From: Planctomycetota bacterium
GTDB taxonomy: Bacteria; Planctomycetota; B15-G4
DNA length: 49,539 nucleotides
NCBI GenBank assembly: GCA_003644265.1
Contig: QNBX01000013.1
Location: forward strand, 1 to 49,539
Direction of reading: 5' to 3'
The position numbers and the translations under genes were made by a program. Below are positions 7,496 to 15,259 of this stretch, piece by piece. Numbering within the stretch: the first letter of the stretch is position 1; the number at the start of each line of letters is the position of its first letter. Under the pieces are notes generated by a model. That model made no database searches and had not been told where the DNA came from. It worked only from the letters and a program-made list of their open reading frames with translations.

Positions 7496-9010
7496 TCACT
7501 GGCCGTCCGGGGCCTTGCTGAGGTAGCCCAGCTCTGCGAGCTGCGCGAGGGCCTCGTCGTCCAGCCCGCTGTCGGCGCTCTGCAGCGTGGACAGGCGCGC
7601 CAGTTCGGCCTGATAGCGAGCCACCAACGCGGCGGCCTGCTCGGGCCGGCTGCCGAACAGGTCGGTGCGCTCGTCGTTCACGTCGTACAGCGCGAAGGTG
7701 CCGCGGTCGACGTGGTGCACCAGCTTGTGCGTGACGGTGCGCAGCATGCGGCTCATGTCACGCAGGCGCAGGGCCTCGTCGTCGCTGACGCCGTCCTCGC
7801 CGCGGCGGTCCTTGGCCTGGCGTTCGGCGAAGACCACCTCGCGACGCGCGCCGCCGGCTCCCCGCACCAGCGGCGCGAGGTCGATGCCCGAGGGCCGCGA
7901 GCTGCCCGCGTCCACGCCCGCAAGGGACAACAGCGTGGGCAGCAGGTCCACCCCGCTGGCCAGCGACGCCACGCGCCGGCCCGCGTGCTCGGCGCCGCCC
8001 GCGCTGGGGGGCAGGCGCAGGAGCAGCGGCACGCGGATGTTCTCGTCCACCAGGTGCGGGTCGTGGGAGAACCACTGCTCGGCGTGCTCGCTGAGCACCT
8101 CGCCGTGGTCGGCGGTGATCACGATCAGGGTGTCGTCGAGCACGCCCGCCGCCTCGAGCGCGTCGAACAGCTTGCCCAGCTGTTGATCGAGGTAGGCCAG
8201 CCCGCCGTCGTAGCGGTCGCTGATGAAGCGCGCCTGGGCCGGATTCAGGTCGGCCTGGCTCATGGCCTTGCCGGGGCGCGGCTCGGGCCCGAGCTGGTAG
8301 TAGTCCTCGCTGTCGCCCACGGCCAGGGGCACGCGCGCGTCGGTGTAGCGCCGGGCCCACTGCTCGCCCTGCCGGCCGTACACGCGGTGCGCGTCGTAGT
8401 AGTGCAGCCAGGCGAAGAACGGCCGCTCGCCGGGGGCCGTGAGCTCCGGCAGGATGGTGGCGTTGATGGCCTCCGCGTCGCCCAGCAGCATGCGCCCCTG
8501 CTCTTGCACGAAGGGCAGCTCGAAGGTCTGCTCGAAGCCGCGCTCGAGCCCCACCAGGAAGAGCGTCTTGAGCGGCGAGATCGCCAGGGTGCGATAGCCG
8601 GCGGCGGCGAACAGCTCGGCCGCCGTGGGCACGTCAGCCAGCTTGCGGTTCCAGTAGGTGAGCCCGTGCTCGCTGGGGTAGAGCCCCGTGAACAGCGACG
8701 CATGGGACGGCGGCGTGAACGAGCTGGCGGCGAAGCTCTGCTCGAACAACACCGACTCCGTGGCCAGCGCGTCGAGCACCGGTGTGCAGTCTCGCTGCTG
8801 GTACCCGTAGCTGCCCAGACGGTCGGCGCGAACGCTGTCCAGCGTGATGAACAGCACGTGGGGTGTTCGCGGCGGCTCGTCCTGGCAGCCGCCCAGCCCG
8901 AGACCCAGGGCCAGCGCCAGCAGATAGAGAGCCCGGCGCGGGCGGCTGAGCCCGCGCGTGCGAACGCTCGCGGCGCGCCGTCCCGGCGGCAGGCCGCGGG
9001 GCGTGCTCAC
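7496..9010 (-). CDS. Sulfatase-fold lipoprotein with Thr at the nucleophile position
   Basis: A 504-residue exported protein; basic N-region, hydrophobic stretch and lipobox LGLGGC (Cys42) predict lipoprotein anchoring. The alkaline-phosphatase-superfamily core is intact: FITLDSVRADRLGSYGY (metal Asp58), nucleophile loop SSFTPPSHASLFTG with Thr99 where sulfatases have Cys or Ser, and ITADHGEVL for the second metal site. A substrate-side HYYDAHRVYG segment is also typical. Thr cannot be turned into formylglycine, so phosphotransferase or phosphodiesterase activity on a surface glycan or lipid is as likely as sulfate removal. The GTG start at 9010 overlaps the stop of the upstream glycosyltransferase (GTGA), showing translational coupling in one operon. 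It shares architecture with the 2529-4031 protein, and the dead paralogue follows after 4 bp. Confidence 0.88.
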   Translation of the reverse strand: MSTPRGLPPGRRAASVRTRGLSRPRRALYLLALALGLGLGGCQDEPPRTPHVLFITLDSVRADRLGSYGYQQRDCTPVLDALATESVLFEQSFAASSFTPPSHASLFTGLYPSEHGLTYWNRKLADVPTAAELFAAAGYRTLAISPLKTLFLVGLERGFEQTFELPFVQEQGRMLLGDAEAINATILPELTAPGERPFFAWLHYYDAHRVYGRQGEQWARRYTDARVPLAVGDSEDYYQLGPEPRPGKAMSQADLNPAQARFISDRYDGGLAYLDQQLGKLFDALEAAGVLDDTLIVITADHGEVLSEHAEQWFSHDPHLVDENIRVPLLLRLPPSAGGAEHAGRRVASLASGVDLLPTLLSLAGVDAGSSRPSGIDLAPLVRGAGGARREVVFAERQAKDRRGEDGVSDDEALRLRDMSRMLRTVTHKLVHHVDRGTFALYDVNDERTDLFGSRPEQAAALVARYQAELARLSTLQSADSGLDDEALAQLAELGYLSKAPDGQ

Positions 9011-9765
9011 CGTCCACCTGCGAACAGGCGCCCGGTGATGCCCAGCCAGCGCAGGCGCATGACGCCCACGTAGCTGCGCAGCAGGGTCCTGAAGGTCAGC
9101 GTGCTCTCGCCCTCCTCGCGCTCGGTGAACACGATCGGCACCTCGAGCATGCGCTGCCGCTTGACGCGGGCCTTGTAGAGCAGCTCATGCACGATGGCGG
9201 GGCCGGGGCTGAACGCGTTGCCCACGTCCACGGCCTCCAGCGCCGAGCGCCGCCAGCCACGGTAGCCCGAGTTGCAGTCGCTCACGGGCAGCCCCAGGGC
9301 CACGCGCGCGTAGAGGTTGGAGGCGCGCGTGAGCAGCGTGCGGAACCACGGCCGGCCCAGGTCCTGGCCGCCGGGCACCTGGCGGCTGCCCAGCACCACG
9401 TCGGCCTGCTCAAGCGCCGCGATCAGCGCCGGCAGGTGGCGCGGGTGGTGGCTGAAGTCGGCGTCCATCTCGAAGGCCACGTCGGCGCCCAGGCGCAGGG
9501 CCTCCACGTAGCCGTCGCGCCCGGCGTAGCCGCGCCCGCGCTGGCTGGTGCGGTCCAGCAGGTGCACCCGCGGGTCGGCCGCCTGCATGGCGGCCACGGC
9601 CTTCCAGGTGCCGTCCGGCGAGTGATCGTCCGCCACCACCACCTCGATGCGCGGGTCCTGCTCGAGGACCTCGCGCACCAGCTTCTCGATGTTCTCGATC
9701 TCGTTGTACGTGGGGATCGTCACCACGATCAGCGCGGGGGAGAAGCTGTGGTCGGAGGGCGGCAT
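9007..9765 (-). CDS. Polyprenol-phosphate sugar (mannose-type) synthase, GT2
   Basis: A 252-residue GT2 enzyme of the dolichol-phosphate mannosyltransferase (DPM1) type. It shows TIPTYNEIENIEKLV, VVVADDHSPDGTW and the metal-binding EMDADFSHHP, then VVLGSR and the SDCNSGYRGWRR segment, in the order and spacing of the family. These enzymes move a sugar from an NDP-sugar to polyprenyl phosphate at the cytoplasmic face. There are no added membrane helices, as in the short form. Downstream it overlaps the sulfatase-fold gene by 4 bp; upstream, 47 bp away, is an LPG-synthase/flippase-type membrane protein, a common partner of such synthases. The product would suit the GT-C transferase at 4284-6119. 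The 9766-9812 gap holds a short GAGAGGGGCC direct repeat. Confidence 0.9.
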   Translation of the reverse strand: MPPSDHSFSPALIVVTIPTYNEIENIEKLVREVLEQDPRIEVVVADDHSPDGTWKAVAAMQAADPRVHLLDRTSQRGRGYAGRDGYVEALRLGADVAFEMDADFSHHPRHLPALIAALEQADVVLGSRQVPGGQDLGRPWFRTLLTRASNLYARVALGLPVSDCNSGYRGWRRSALEAVDVGNAFSPGPAIVHELLYKARVKRQRMLEVPIVFTEREEGESTLTFRTLLRSYVGVMRLRWLGITGRLFAGGR

Positions 9766-9812
9766 GGGTCGCGGTGGAGAGGGGCCGAGAGGGGCCGAGA
9801 GGTGGCGCCAGC

Positions 9813-10889
9813 CTAGCCGGGCGGGCTGCTTGACTCCACCGGCGGGGGGCCTCGGCCAGCGGATGTGCTGCTCGGCCCTGCGTCGGTCAGCGTGTCGTTT
9901 TCATCGCCACAGGGGGGGCCGTCGTCAGCGCCGCGGCGCCCTCCTCGCAGCAGCCAGCCCAGCCCCCCCAGCACGGACACGAAGCCCAGGATGGCGGCGT
10001 GGCTCACCACCGCCGAGGCCAGTGCCGCGCTGCGATCGAGGCCCACCAGAACGTAGCCGGCGGTCCAGCCCGCCTCCCAGGGGCCGATGCCCGCCAGGGT
10101 GTTGATGGGCAGGATGCCGGTGAGGTGCAGCACCGTGCTGCCCACCAGGCTCATGCTGAAGTCGATGCCGGCCAGGGCCTCGGGCACGGGGTGGCCGCTG
10201 CCCGACATGTCGTGCAGCAGCGTGTAGCAGGCTCCGTACGTCAGGCCCCAGGTGACCAGGCTGGCGAGCGTGGCCGCGGCCAGCCGCCCGCGGGGCTGGC
10301 CGGCCAGGTGCTCGGCGCAGCGCAGGGCGAAGGCGCCCAGGCGCGAGGTCTGTCCCGACAGGCGCGCCGTCATCCAGCGCGCCCCCGGGCGCAGGCTGGT
10401 CACGGCCAGGAGCAGGGCGCCCAGGATCAGCGCGGCGCGGCCGCCCAACAGCGCGTCGGCCTCGCCGCCGGTGAGCAGCAGCCCCGTGAGCAGCCAGGCC
10501 GCCACGGCGAGCAGGTCGAGCACGCGCGCCACCAGCAGGGCCGCGGCGCCCTCGGCCAGAGGGCGGCTCAGCTCGGCGCGCAGCATGAGCGGCAGCGAGG
10601 CCTCGCCCGAGCGCAGCGGCAGGATCAAGTTGAACAGGTTGTGGCGCGCGCTGATGGAGACCAGCGGCAGCAGCGGCGTGTGCCCCGGCAGCAAGAACGA
10701 CAGGCGCAGGCCACGCCCGACGTAGCTGAGCGCGTAGAACGCGAACGCCAGCACCACGCCGGGCAGCGAGAGCCGCCGGGCCGCCTGCGCCGTGCTCTCG
10801 GCCGCGGCCTGGGCCGACAGGTCGAGGGCGACCGCCAGTACGCCCAACAACACGGCCGTGAGCAGCGCCGCGATGGCCAGTCGCTTCAC
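9813..10889 (-). CDS. Lysylphosphatidylglycerol synthase TM-region/UPF0104 membrane protein
   Basis: A 358-residue protein with about eight hydrophobic helices and the family's signature segments: FAFYALSYVGRGLRLSFLL near the N-terminus, HNLFNLILPLRSGEASLPLML in the second helix pair, and PINTLAGIGPWEAGW in the C-terminal half (members usually show GxGxxE here). The C-terminus after about residue 315 is polar and probably cytoplasmic. The family includes MprF-type membrane domains and AglD/YbhN-like proteins thought to move polyprenyl-linked sugars or lipids. The GTG start overlaps the stop of the upstream methyltransferase gene (GTGA). Its place in front of a polyprenol-phosphate sugar synthase suggests a role with the lipid-linked sugar. 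Confidence 0.85.
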   Translation of the reverse strand: MKRLAIAALLTAVLLGVLAVALDLSAQAAAESTAQAARRLSLPGVVLAFAFYALSYVGRGLRLSFLLPGHTPLLPLVSISARHNLFNLILPLRSGEASLPLMLRAELSRPLAEGAAALLVARVLDLLAVAAWLLTGLLLTGGEADALLGGRAALILGALLLAVTSLRPGARWMTARLSGQTSRLGAFALRCAEHLAGQPRGRLAAATLASLVTWGLTYGACYTLLHDMSGSGHPVPEALAGIDFSMSLVGSTVLHLTGILPINTLAGIGPWEAGWTAGYVLVGLDRSAALASAVVSHAAILGFVSVLGGLGWLLRGGRRGADDGPPCGDENDTLTDAGPSSTSAGRGPPPVESSSPPG

Positions 10890-11674
10890 GAGCGTCGGCG
10901 CCGCACCTGGAGCATGGTGTACCAGGACAGCATGCGCACCAGGGGGATGGCGGACAGCAGCCGGTCCACGGCGCGCAGGGCCGCGCCCAGGGCGCGGCTG
11001 CCCGGCAGCCAGCGCAGGATCGGCACCAGCTCAGGGTTGTCGCACAGCGGGTAGGCGATGAAGCCGAAGCGCACCTCGCGCACCACCTCCAGGCCAGCTG
11101 CGTGCAGCAGCTCGCGCAGCTGCCAGCGCGTGTAAGCGCGGTCGATGGTGTGGATGCTGCCGTAGCCCTTGCCGCGCTTGGCCCACCAGCGCGCCAGGCG
11201 CGTGAGCGGGTTGTCGTTGGAGGGCTCACCCAGGATCAACGTGCCGTCCGGCGAGAGCACGCGGCAGATCTCCGACAGCACGCCCCGCTCGTCGTCCATG
11301 TGGTGCAGGGCCGAGCGGCAGACCACCACGTCGAAGCCGCCGCTCGCCATGGGCAGGTGCGCCATGTCGCCTCGCACCAGCACCAGCCCCTGCGAGCCTC
11401 CGCTGCGGTCGAACCCCTCGAGCATCTCCTGGCTCACGTCGAGCCCGGCCACCTGGTCGTAGCGCGCCAGCAGCAGCTCGAGGGTGATGCCCGTGCCGCA
11501 GCCCAGATCCACTGCCGCGTGCGCGCGACCGACCGGCGCCAGCGACATGAGCACCTGGTTGCGCTCGTCCTGGAAGTCGCGCGCGAAGGCCCACTGGCTG
11601 CGGCGGCGGTACATATGCGCCACCTGCCGGTGCATGTCGATCTCGTGGCGGGTCTTCTCTGCGGTGACGCCCAT
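10886..11674 (-). CDS. Class I SAM-dependent methyltransferase
   Basis: A 262-residue Methyltransf_11-type enzyme. Motif I is AAVDLGCGTGITLELLL, motif II GLDVSQEML, then VLVRGDMAHLPM and VVVCRSALHHMDDERGVLSEICRVLSPDGTLIL, the standard series. The C-terminal third (HTIDRAYTRWQLRELLHAAGLEVV) resembles ubiquinone/menaquinone C-methyltransferase-like proteins, but the target is not evident. ATG 11674 starts just before the domain; a GTG 18 bases upstream is possible and neither has a clear ribosome-binding site. This is the first gene of the five-gene minus-strand run down to 6232, all overlapping or closely spaced, so it probably acts on a lipid or glycan intermediate of that pathway. Confidence 0.88.
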   Translation of the reverse strand: MGVTAEKTRHEIDMHRQVAHMYRRRSQWAFARDFQDERNQVLMSLAPVGRAHAAVDLGCGTGITLELLLARYDQVAGLDVSQEMLEGFDRSGGSQGLVLVRGDMAHLPMASGGFDVVVCRSALHHMDDERGVLSEICRVLSPDGTLILGEPSNDNPLTRLARWWAKRGKGYGSIHTIDRAYTRWQLRELLHAAGLEVVREVRFGFIAYPLCDNPELVPILRWLPGSRALGAALRAVDRLLSAIPLVRMLSWYTMLQVRRRRS

Positions 11675-11729
11675 GGCGGGGCAGTCTGCCACAGGGTCAG
11701 GGGGCGGGCCAGCGAGGGGACGCGAGCGG

Positions 11730-11822
11730 TCAAGAAGAGCTGGGGGGCGCGTCGCGGTCCTCGAGCTCGCGCCAGCGCAGGCGGTTGAGGTCGTTGTGGC
11801 GCTGGAACGTCAGCCCGGTTTC
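11730..11822 (-). other. Out-of-frame coding extension of the methyltransferase
   Basis: These 30 codons plus TGA are shifted by one base from the end of the 11810-13174 gene. Codon composition is that of real genes in this window. No start codon or ribosome-binding site precedes the segment, so it is best read as the displaced C-terminus of that methyltransferase, through an assembly error, a mutation or frameshifting. Confidence 0.55.
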
Positions 11823-13174
11823 GAGCTCACGCGCTCACGCAGTTCCACCAGCTGCCAGGGGGCGATGCCGGTGGCGCGGCTGACGGCCAGGGTGTCGCCC
11901 CCGTCGCGGACCCATGCCGCCAGCAAGCGCTGGCCGTGTTCGCCGAGCAGGTCGCTGAGGGTGACGCCCGCGCCCCCCGCGGCCGGCGGCGCGGACAGCG
12001 GCAGGTCCTGCGTCTTCTGGCAGACGATGTACGACATGTCCGAGAGCAATTCCTCGCGGTAGTACTCAGGCAATGCGGCGCGGCGTGCGTCGCTGAGGCG
12101 CTCGCCGCCGGTCTCGGGCGGCGTCGGCAGCAGCGACCAGTCGCTCACGTCGAAGAGCGAGCCCAGCAGGCCCACCAGCTCATGGAAGCGGATGTAGTTG
12201 AGGTTGTGTCCGTCGGTGCGGTCGTTCTCGACCAGCGTCTCCAGGTGGCGCCAGTCGACCACCTCGGCCTGCCGCGGGTCGTGCGGGTCGTGTTCGGTCA
12301 GGTTGTGGGGCACCACATGGTGGCCGTTCCAGGCCTGGTAGCTGCCGTGAGACAGGTACAGCTTGCCGCCCGGGCGCAGCAGCCGGTGCATCTCCGTGAA
12401 GCACTTGCGCGGCTCGAGCAGGTGCTCGGAGACGACCCGCAGGAAGACCACGTCGGCGCAGCCGGAAGGCAGCCGCGTGGCGCCGAAGTCGGCGTTCGTG
12501 TAGCGGATGCCCTCGTAGGCCTCCAAGAACTCCGGCAGGGCCAGCGGGGTGCGCAGGTAATGGTCGTCGGTCCACGACTGCTGCGCGTGGCTGCGATCGA
12601 AGACACGGGCTTCGTCCAGTGGCCCGATCAGCTCGATCCCGTGGTAGCTGCGTGCGCCGGCTCCCAGAAAGAACGGCGCCGACCAGCACTGCCCGCAGCC
12701 CACCTCGAGCACGTCCTTGCCGCGCACGCCGGTGTGACGCTCGACCTCTTCGAGGGGCTCCAGCTGACCTGCCTCGAGCACGACCCGGAGGCAGTCGGCG
12801 ACCTGCTCGGCAGACCGGGCGCTGGTGCTGTCTGGTAAGCGCTCGAGGGCCATGCTGATGCGGGGGTCTGGTCCGGGCACGAGGGCGTAGCGGTGTGCGC
12901 CGTCGCGCGGATCGCTGCCGTCGGAGGTGGAGAAGTAGAGCGAGTCGTTCCAGACCGAGAAGCTCCCGAAGCCCATGTCGGAGATGTCCCGGTGAACGGC
13001 GTTGGCGGGGCCGAGGTGCAGATCGTCTTCGAGCAGGACGAGCTGCTCCTGGTCGCTCAATCGGATCCGATCCCAGCCCTCGGGCAGGCTGACCACCCAG
13101 CCCAGGGAGCCAAACGGTTGGGCCTGATCTGTGGCGACCGCCAGCGGAGCTCGTTCTTCGGCGATGTGAGTCAT
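11810..13174 (-). CDS. Class I methyltransferase with N-terminal DGSDP module; C-terminus possibly frameshifted
   Basis: A 454-residue protein. Residues 46-99 form a module (LVLLEDDLHLGPANA ... W-x-DSLYFSTSDGSDPRDG ... RY) that also occurs twice in the upstream radical SAM protein. A SAM-dependent methyltransferase domain follows: motif I VLEVGCGQCW (residues 155-164), HGIELIG, then DVVFLRVVSEHLLEPRKCFTEMH. A short helical tail ends at a TGA at 11810. Immediately after, in the -1 frame, 30 more codons to a TGA at 11730 are strongly coding-like (25 of the first 26 third positions G/C) and read ETGLTFQRHNDLNRLRWREL, suggesting the true C-terminus is longer and a one-base event sits near 11820. 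ATG 13174 lies 37 bp after the radical SAM stop; the two are almost certainly co-transcribed. Confidence 0.82.
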   Translation of the reverse strand: MTHIAEERAPLAVATDQAQPFGSLGWVVSLPEGWDRIRLSDQEQLVLLEDDLHLGPANAVHRDISDMGFGSFSVWNDSLYFSTSDGSDPRDGAHRYALVPGPDPRISMALERLPDSTSARSAEQVADCLRVVLEAGQLEPLEEVERHTGVRGKDVLEVGCGQCWSAPFFLGAGARSYHGIELIGPLDEARVFDRSHAQQSWTDDHYLRTPLALPEFLEAYEGIRYTNADFGATRLPSGCADVVFLRVVSEHLLEPRKCFTEMHRLLRPGGKLYLSHGSYQAWNGHHVVPHNLTEHDPHDPRQAEVVDWRHLETLVENDRTDGHNLNYIRFHELVGLLGSLFDVSDWSLLPTPPETGGERLSDARRAALPEYYREELLSDMSYIVCQKTQDLPLSAPPAAGGAGVTLSDLLGEHGQRLLAAWVRDGGDTLAVSRATGIAPWQLVELRERVSSKPG

Positions 13175-13211
13175 GGTGCTTGTTCGCTGTGCTCTGGCGA
13201 GTGGTCCACGC

Positions 13212-15086
13212 TCAGGCGTAGCGCTCGAGGCAGGCCTCGCACTGCGCCACGTTGATGGGCTGATAGGAGTCGTGTCGCAGGGCAGCCCGGAGCTCGCGGT
13301 AGCGGCGTCCGAACCAGGTCTCGGCAAAGAGCTCGGGCGATGTGGCGTAGCCCATGGTGTTCTCCTGGGGCCGGGTACCCGACCAGACGCAGGGGTAGAC
13401 CTGCCCGTCGGGGCCGATGTCCACGTTCTGGAGGGGGTTCTTGCAGCGCCAGACGTTGGCCTCGTACTGCTCACGCTTGACGGGGTGATTCTGAGGCATG
13501 GAGCGCAGCGGCGAAGCCGATGAGAAATGCGGGTTGATCTCGCGTCCGTTGACCTTGACCGAGAAACCCGACATGTCGCGCGAGGACGCCAGCCCGTCGA
13601 TCCACTCGGCAATGAGCCGCTCCTGTGGCAGGAACTCCTCCGGCGTCGGCCGCTCCTCCTGGGCGAACATCGTCGGGTCGTATGAGTGGAACGTGAGCTC
13701 ATCGAAGCCGAGCTCGGCCGCCACCCGCGCCACGTTGATCATGTCCGGCAAGGTCCGTCGCGACACGGTCGGGTACATGTTCATCTTGGTCAGCTCAGGG
13801 TCGCGCGCGGCCATGAGCGCCTTCAGGTTGGCGTGGACCTGATCCCACTTGGCGCCCTTGCGCACGCTCTCGAAGAGGTCGCCCGTGGCGTCGATCGAGA
13901 AGAACAGCTCACCCTTGACCGCCGTGAGCAGCTCGATCGTGCGCGGCGTGAGCAGCGTGGCGTTGCTCTCCAGCTTGATGGAGCAACCCCACTGGTGAGC
14001 CTTCTCCAGAACTTGATCGAAGTGGGCGTACACGGTGGGCTCGCCCAGGCTGGCGAGGATGACCACCGACAAGAACGGGAAGATCGTGTCGGCCATGGCC
14101 GCCATGACCTCAGGCTTCATGTGGCGTCGCTTCACGCCCTCGTGGTCGATGGACTCCTGGCTGCCGCAGATGGTGCAGCGCAGATTGCAGAAGGACGTCA
14201 GCCCGACCACGTTGGCGTAGATCGGTGGGGGCACGTCGTGGCCACCGCGGCCGTAGAAGAACTCGGCGCGTGGCGAGAGCTGCCAGAGCTTCGTGGGGTC
14301 ATCGAAGAACAGCTCGCGCTTGCGGTAGTAGCGCTCGAGGTACTCGGACCGCGCGAACTCTGCTGGCGTGGAGGGCGCTGGCGGGCCGCCCGCCACCGTA
14401 TAGCGGCGGCCGTTGGTGTTGGGGTCGCTCCCATCCGAGGTGGAGAAGTAGAGCTGGTCGCGCCAATGGGCGAAGGCGCCGCCACCGATGGCCCCGATGC
14501 GATTGAGCATGGTCGAGTTGCGTGGGCCGAGCGCGTGCTCGTCCTCAAACAGCCGCAGCGGGCTGGGCCTGATGCGCTCGGCGTCCGACCAGCCCGCCGT
14601 GTCGGGCAGCACGGCCGTCCACATGTGGCCGTCGGAGTGGAGATAGGGCCCCAGCAGAGCGCAGCCGGAGGGGCCGCCTGGCACGAGCGCCCAGCTGGTG
14701 TTCACCGCCACGTAGCGCCGTCCGTTGCGGGTCGGGTCGCTGCCGTCGAGCGTTGAGAAATAGACCCCGTCCGTCCAGTGGGAGTAGCGCCCCTCGCCCT
14801 GTGTCTGGATGTCAGCGTGACTGCTATGGGCTTGGCGCATGGCCACGCCGTCCTCGAACAGCACCAGCGTTGACGCGAGCGTCTGGGGGTCGTCGGACTT
14901 GCCGCCGAGCCCCTCGGGCCGAGAGAGCCAGCCGTGCCCTCCGTAGTGGGCAAACGGTGGCACAAGCACTTGGACACCCTCGGCGCGCAGGCTGTTCGCG
15001 GTCAGCCAGCGTGCGATGGGCGCGGCATCTGGCAGATCCTCCGGCAGGCCGAGGTCGGCAGGCGCCGCTGGCAGTGTGTCTTGCAT
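13212..15086 (-). CDS. Radical SAM protein with two N-terminal DGSDP modules
   Basis: A 624-residue protein. The N-terminal third holds two copies of a roughly 55-residue module: residues 73-128 and 176-232, each with LxLFED, a Gly-rich turn, W-x-D and YFSTxDGSDPxxNGRRY. The radical SAM domain follows with its 4Fe-4S motif CNLRCTIC (Cys300, 304, 307), then LGEPTVYAHFDQ and SIKLESNATLL, as in SPASM/Twitch-type enzymes. The C-terminus carries further Cys (WRCKNP, VYPCVW, QCEACLERYA with Cys616 and 619), suggesting an auxiliary cluster. Such enzymes modify peptides, sugars or small molecules by radical chemistry; the substrate is unknown. The methyltransferase 37 bp downstream carries one copy of the same module, so both may bind the same ligand. 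ATG 15086 is the first Met before the conserved part. Confidence 0.85.
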   Translation of the reverse strand: MQDTLPAAPADLGLPEDLPDAAPIARWLTANSLRAEGVQVLVPPFAHYGGHGWLSRPEGLGGKSDDPQTLASTLVLFEDGVAMRQAHSSHADIQTQGEGRYSHWTDGVYFSTLDGSDPTRNGRRYVAVNTSWALVPGGPSGCALLGPYLHSDGHMWTAVLPDTAGWSDAERIRPSPLRLFEDEHALGPRNSTMLNRIGAIGGGAFAHWRDQLYFSTSDGSDPNTNGRRYTVAGGPPAPSTPAEFARSEYLERYYRKRELFFDDPTKLWQLSPRAEFFYGRGGHDVPPPIYANVVGLTSFCNLRCTICGSQESIDHEGVKRRHMKPEVMAAMADTIFPFLSVVILASLGEPTVYAHFDQVLEKAHQWGCSIKLESNATLLTPRTIELLTAVKGELFFSIDATGDLFESVRKGAKWDQVHANLKALMAARDPELTKMNMYPTVSRRTLPDMINVARVAAELGFDELTFHSYDPTMFAQEERPTPEEFLPQERLIAEWIDGLASSRDMSGFSVKVNGREINPHFSSASPLRSMPQNHPVKREQYEANVWRCKNPLQNVDIGPDGQVYPCVWSGTRPQENTMGYATSPELFAETWFGRRYRELRAALRHDSYQPINVAQCEACLERYA

Positions 15087-15137
15087 GGGGCCTCCCGAGC
15101 ATTGGGCGAGGTTTTCAGGTGCCCTCGCGCTGCGACC

Positions 15138-15143
15138 ATTGTA
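15138..15143 (-). promoter_or_regulatory. Possible -10 box for the radical SAM operon
   Basis: On the minus strand TACAAT stands 52 bases before the ATG at 15086, in the 173-bp gap between divergent genes. It matches five of six -10 positions and stands out in GC-rich sequence. The -35 region (about TGGGGC) is poor, so the call is weak. Confidence 0.3.
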
Positions 15144-15259
15144 GGCATGCTGGCCCACTTGCCCCAGCCCCACATCCCTGGCTCCACGCCGGTCCCGCGC
15201 TATCATCCCCAGCCCGTCCCCTGACCAGCCTCGCCCCTCGGCCCCCGGTGCCTGCCCGC

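Noticed and set aside
6007..9073. Long plus-strand frames across 6007-7521 and 6683-9073
   Set aside because: They mirror the two minus-strand sulfatase-fold genes, show no domain, and include the translated 8-bp repeat.
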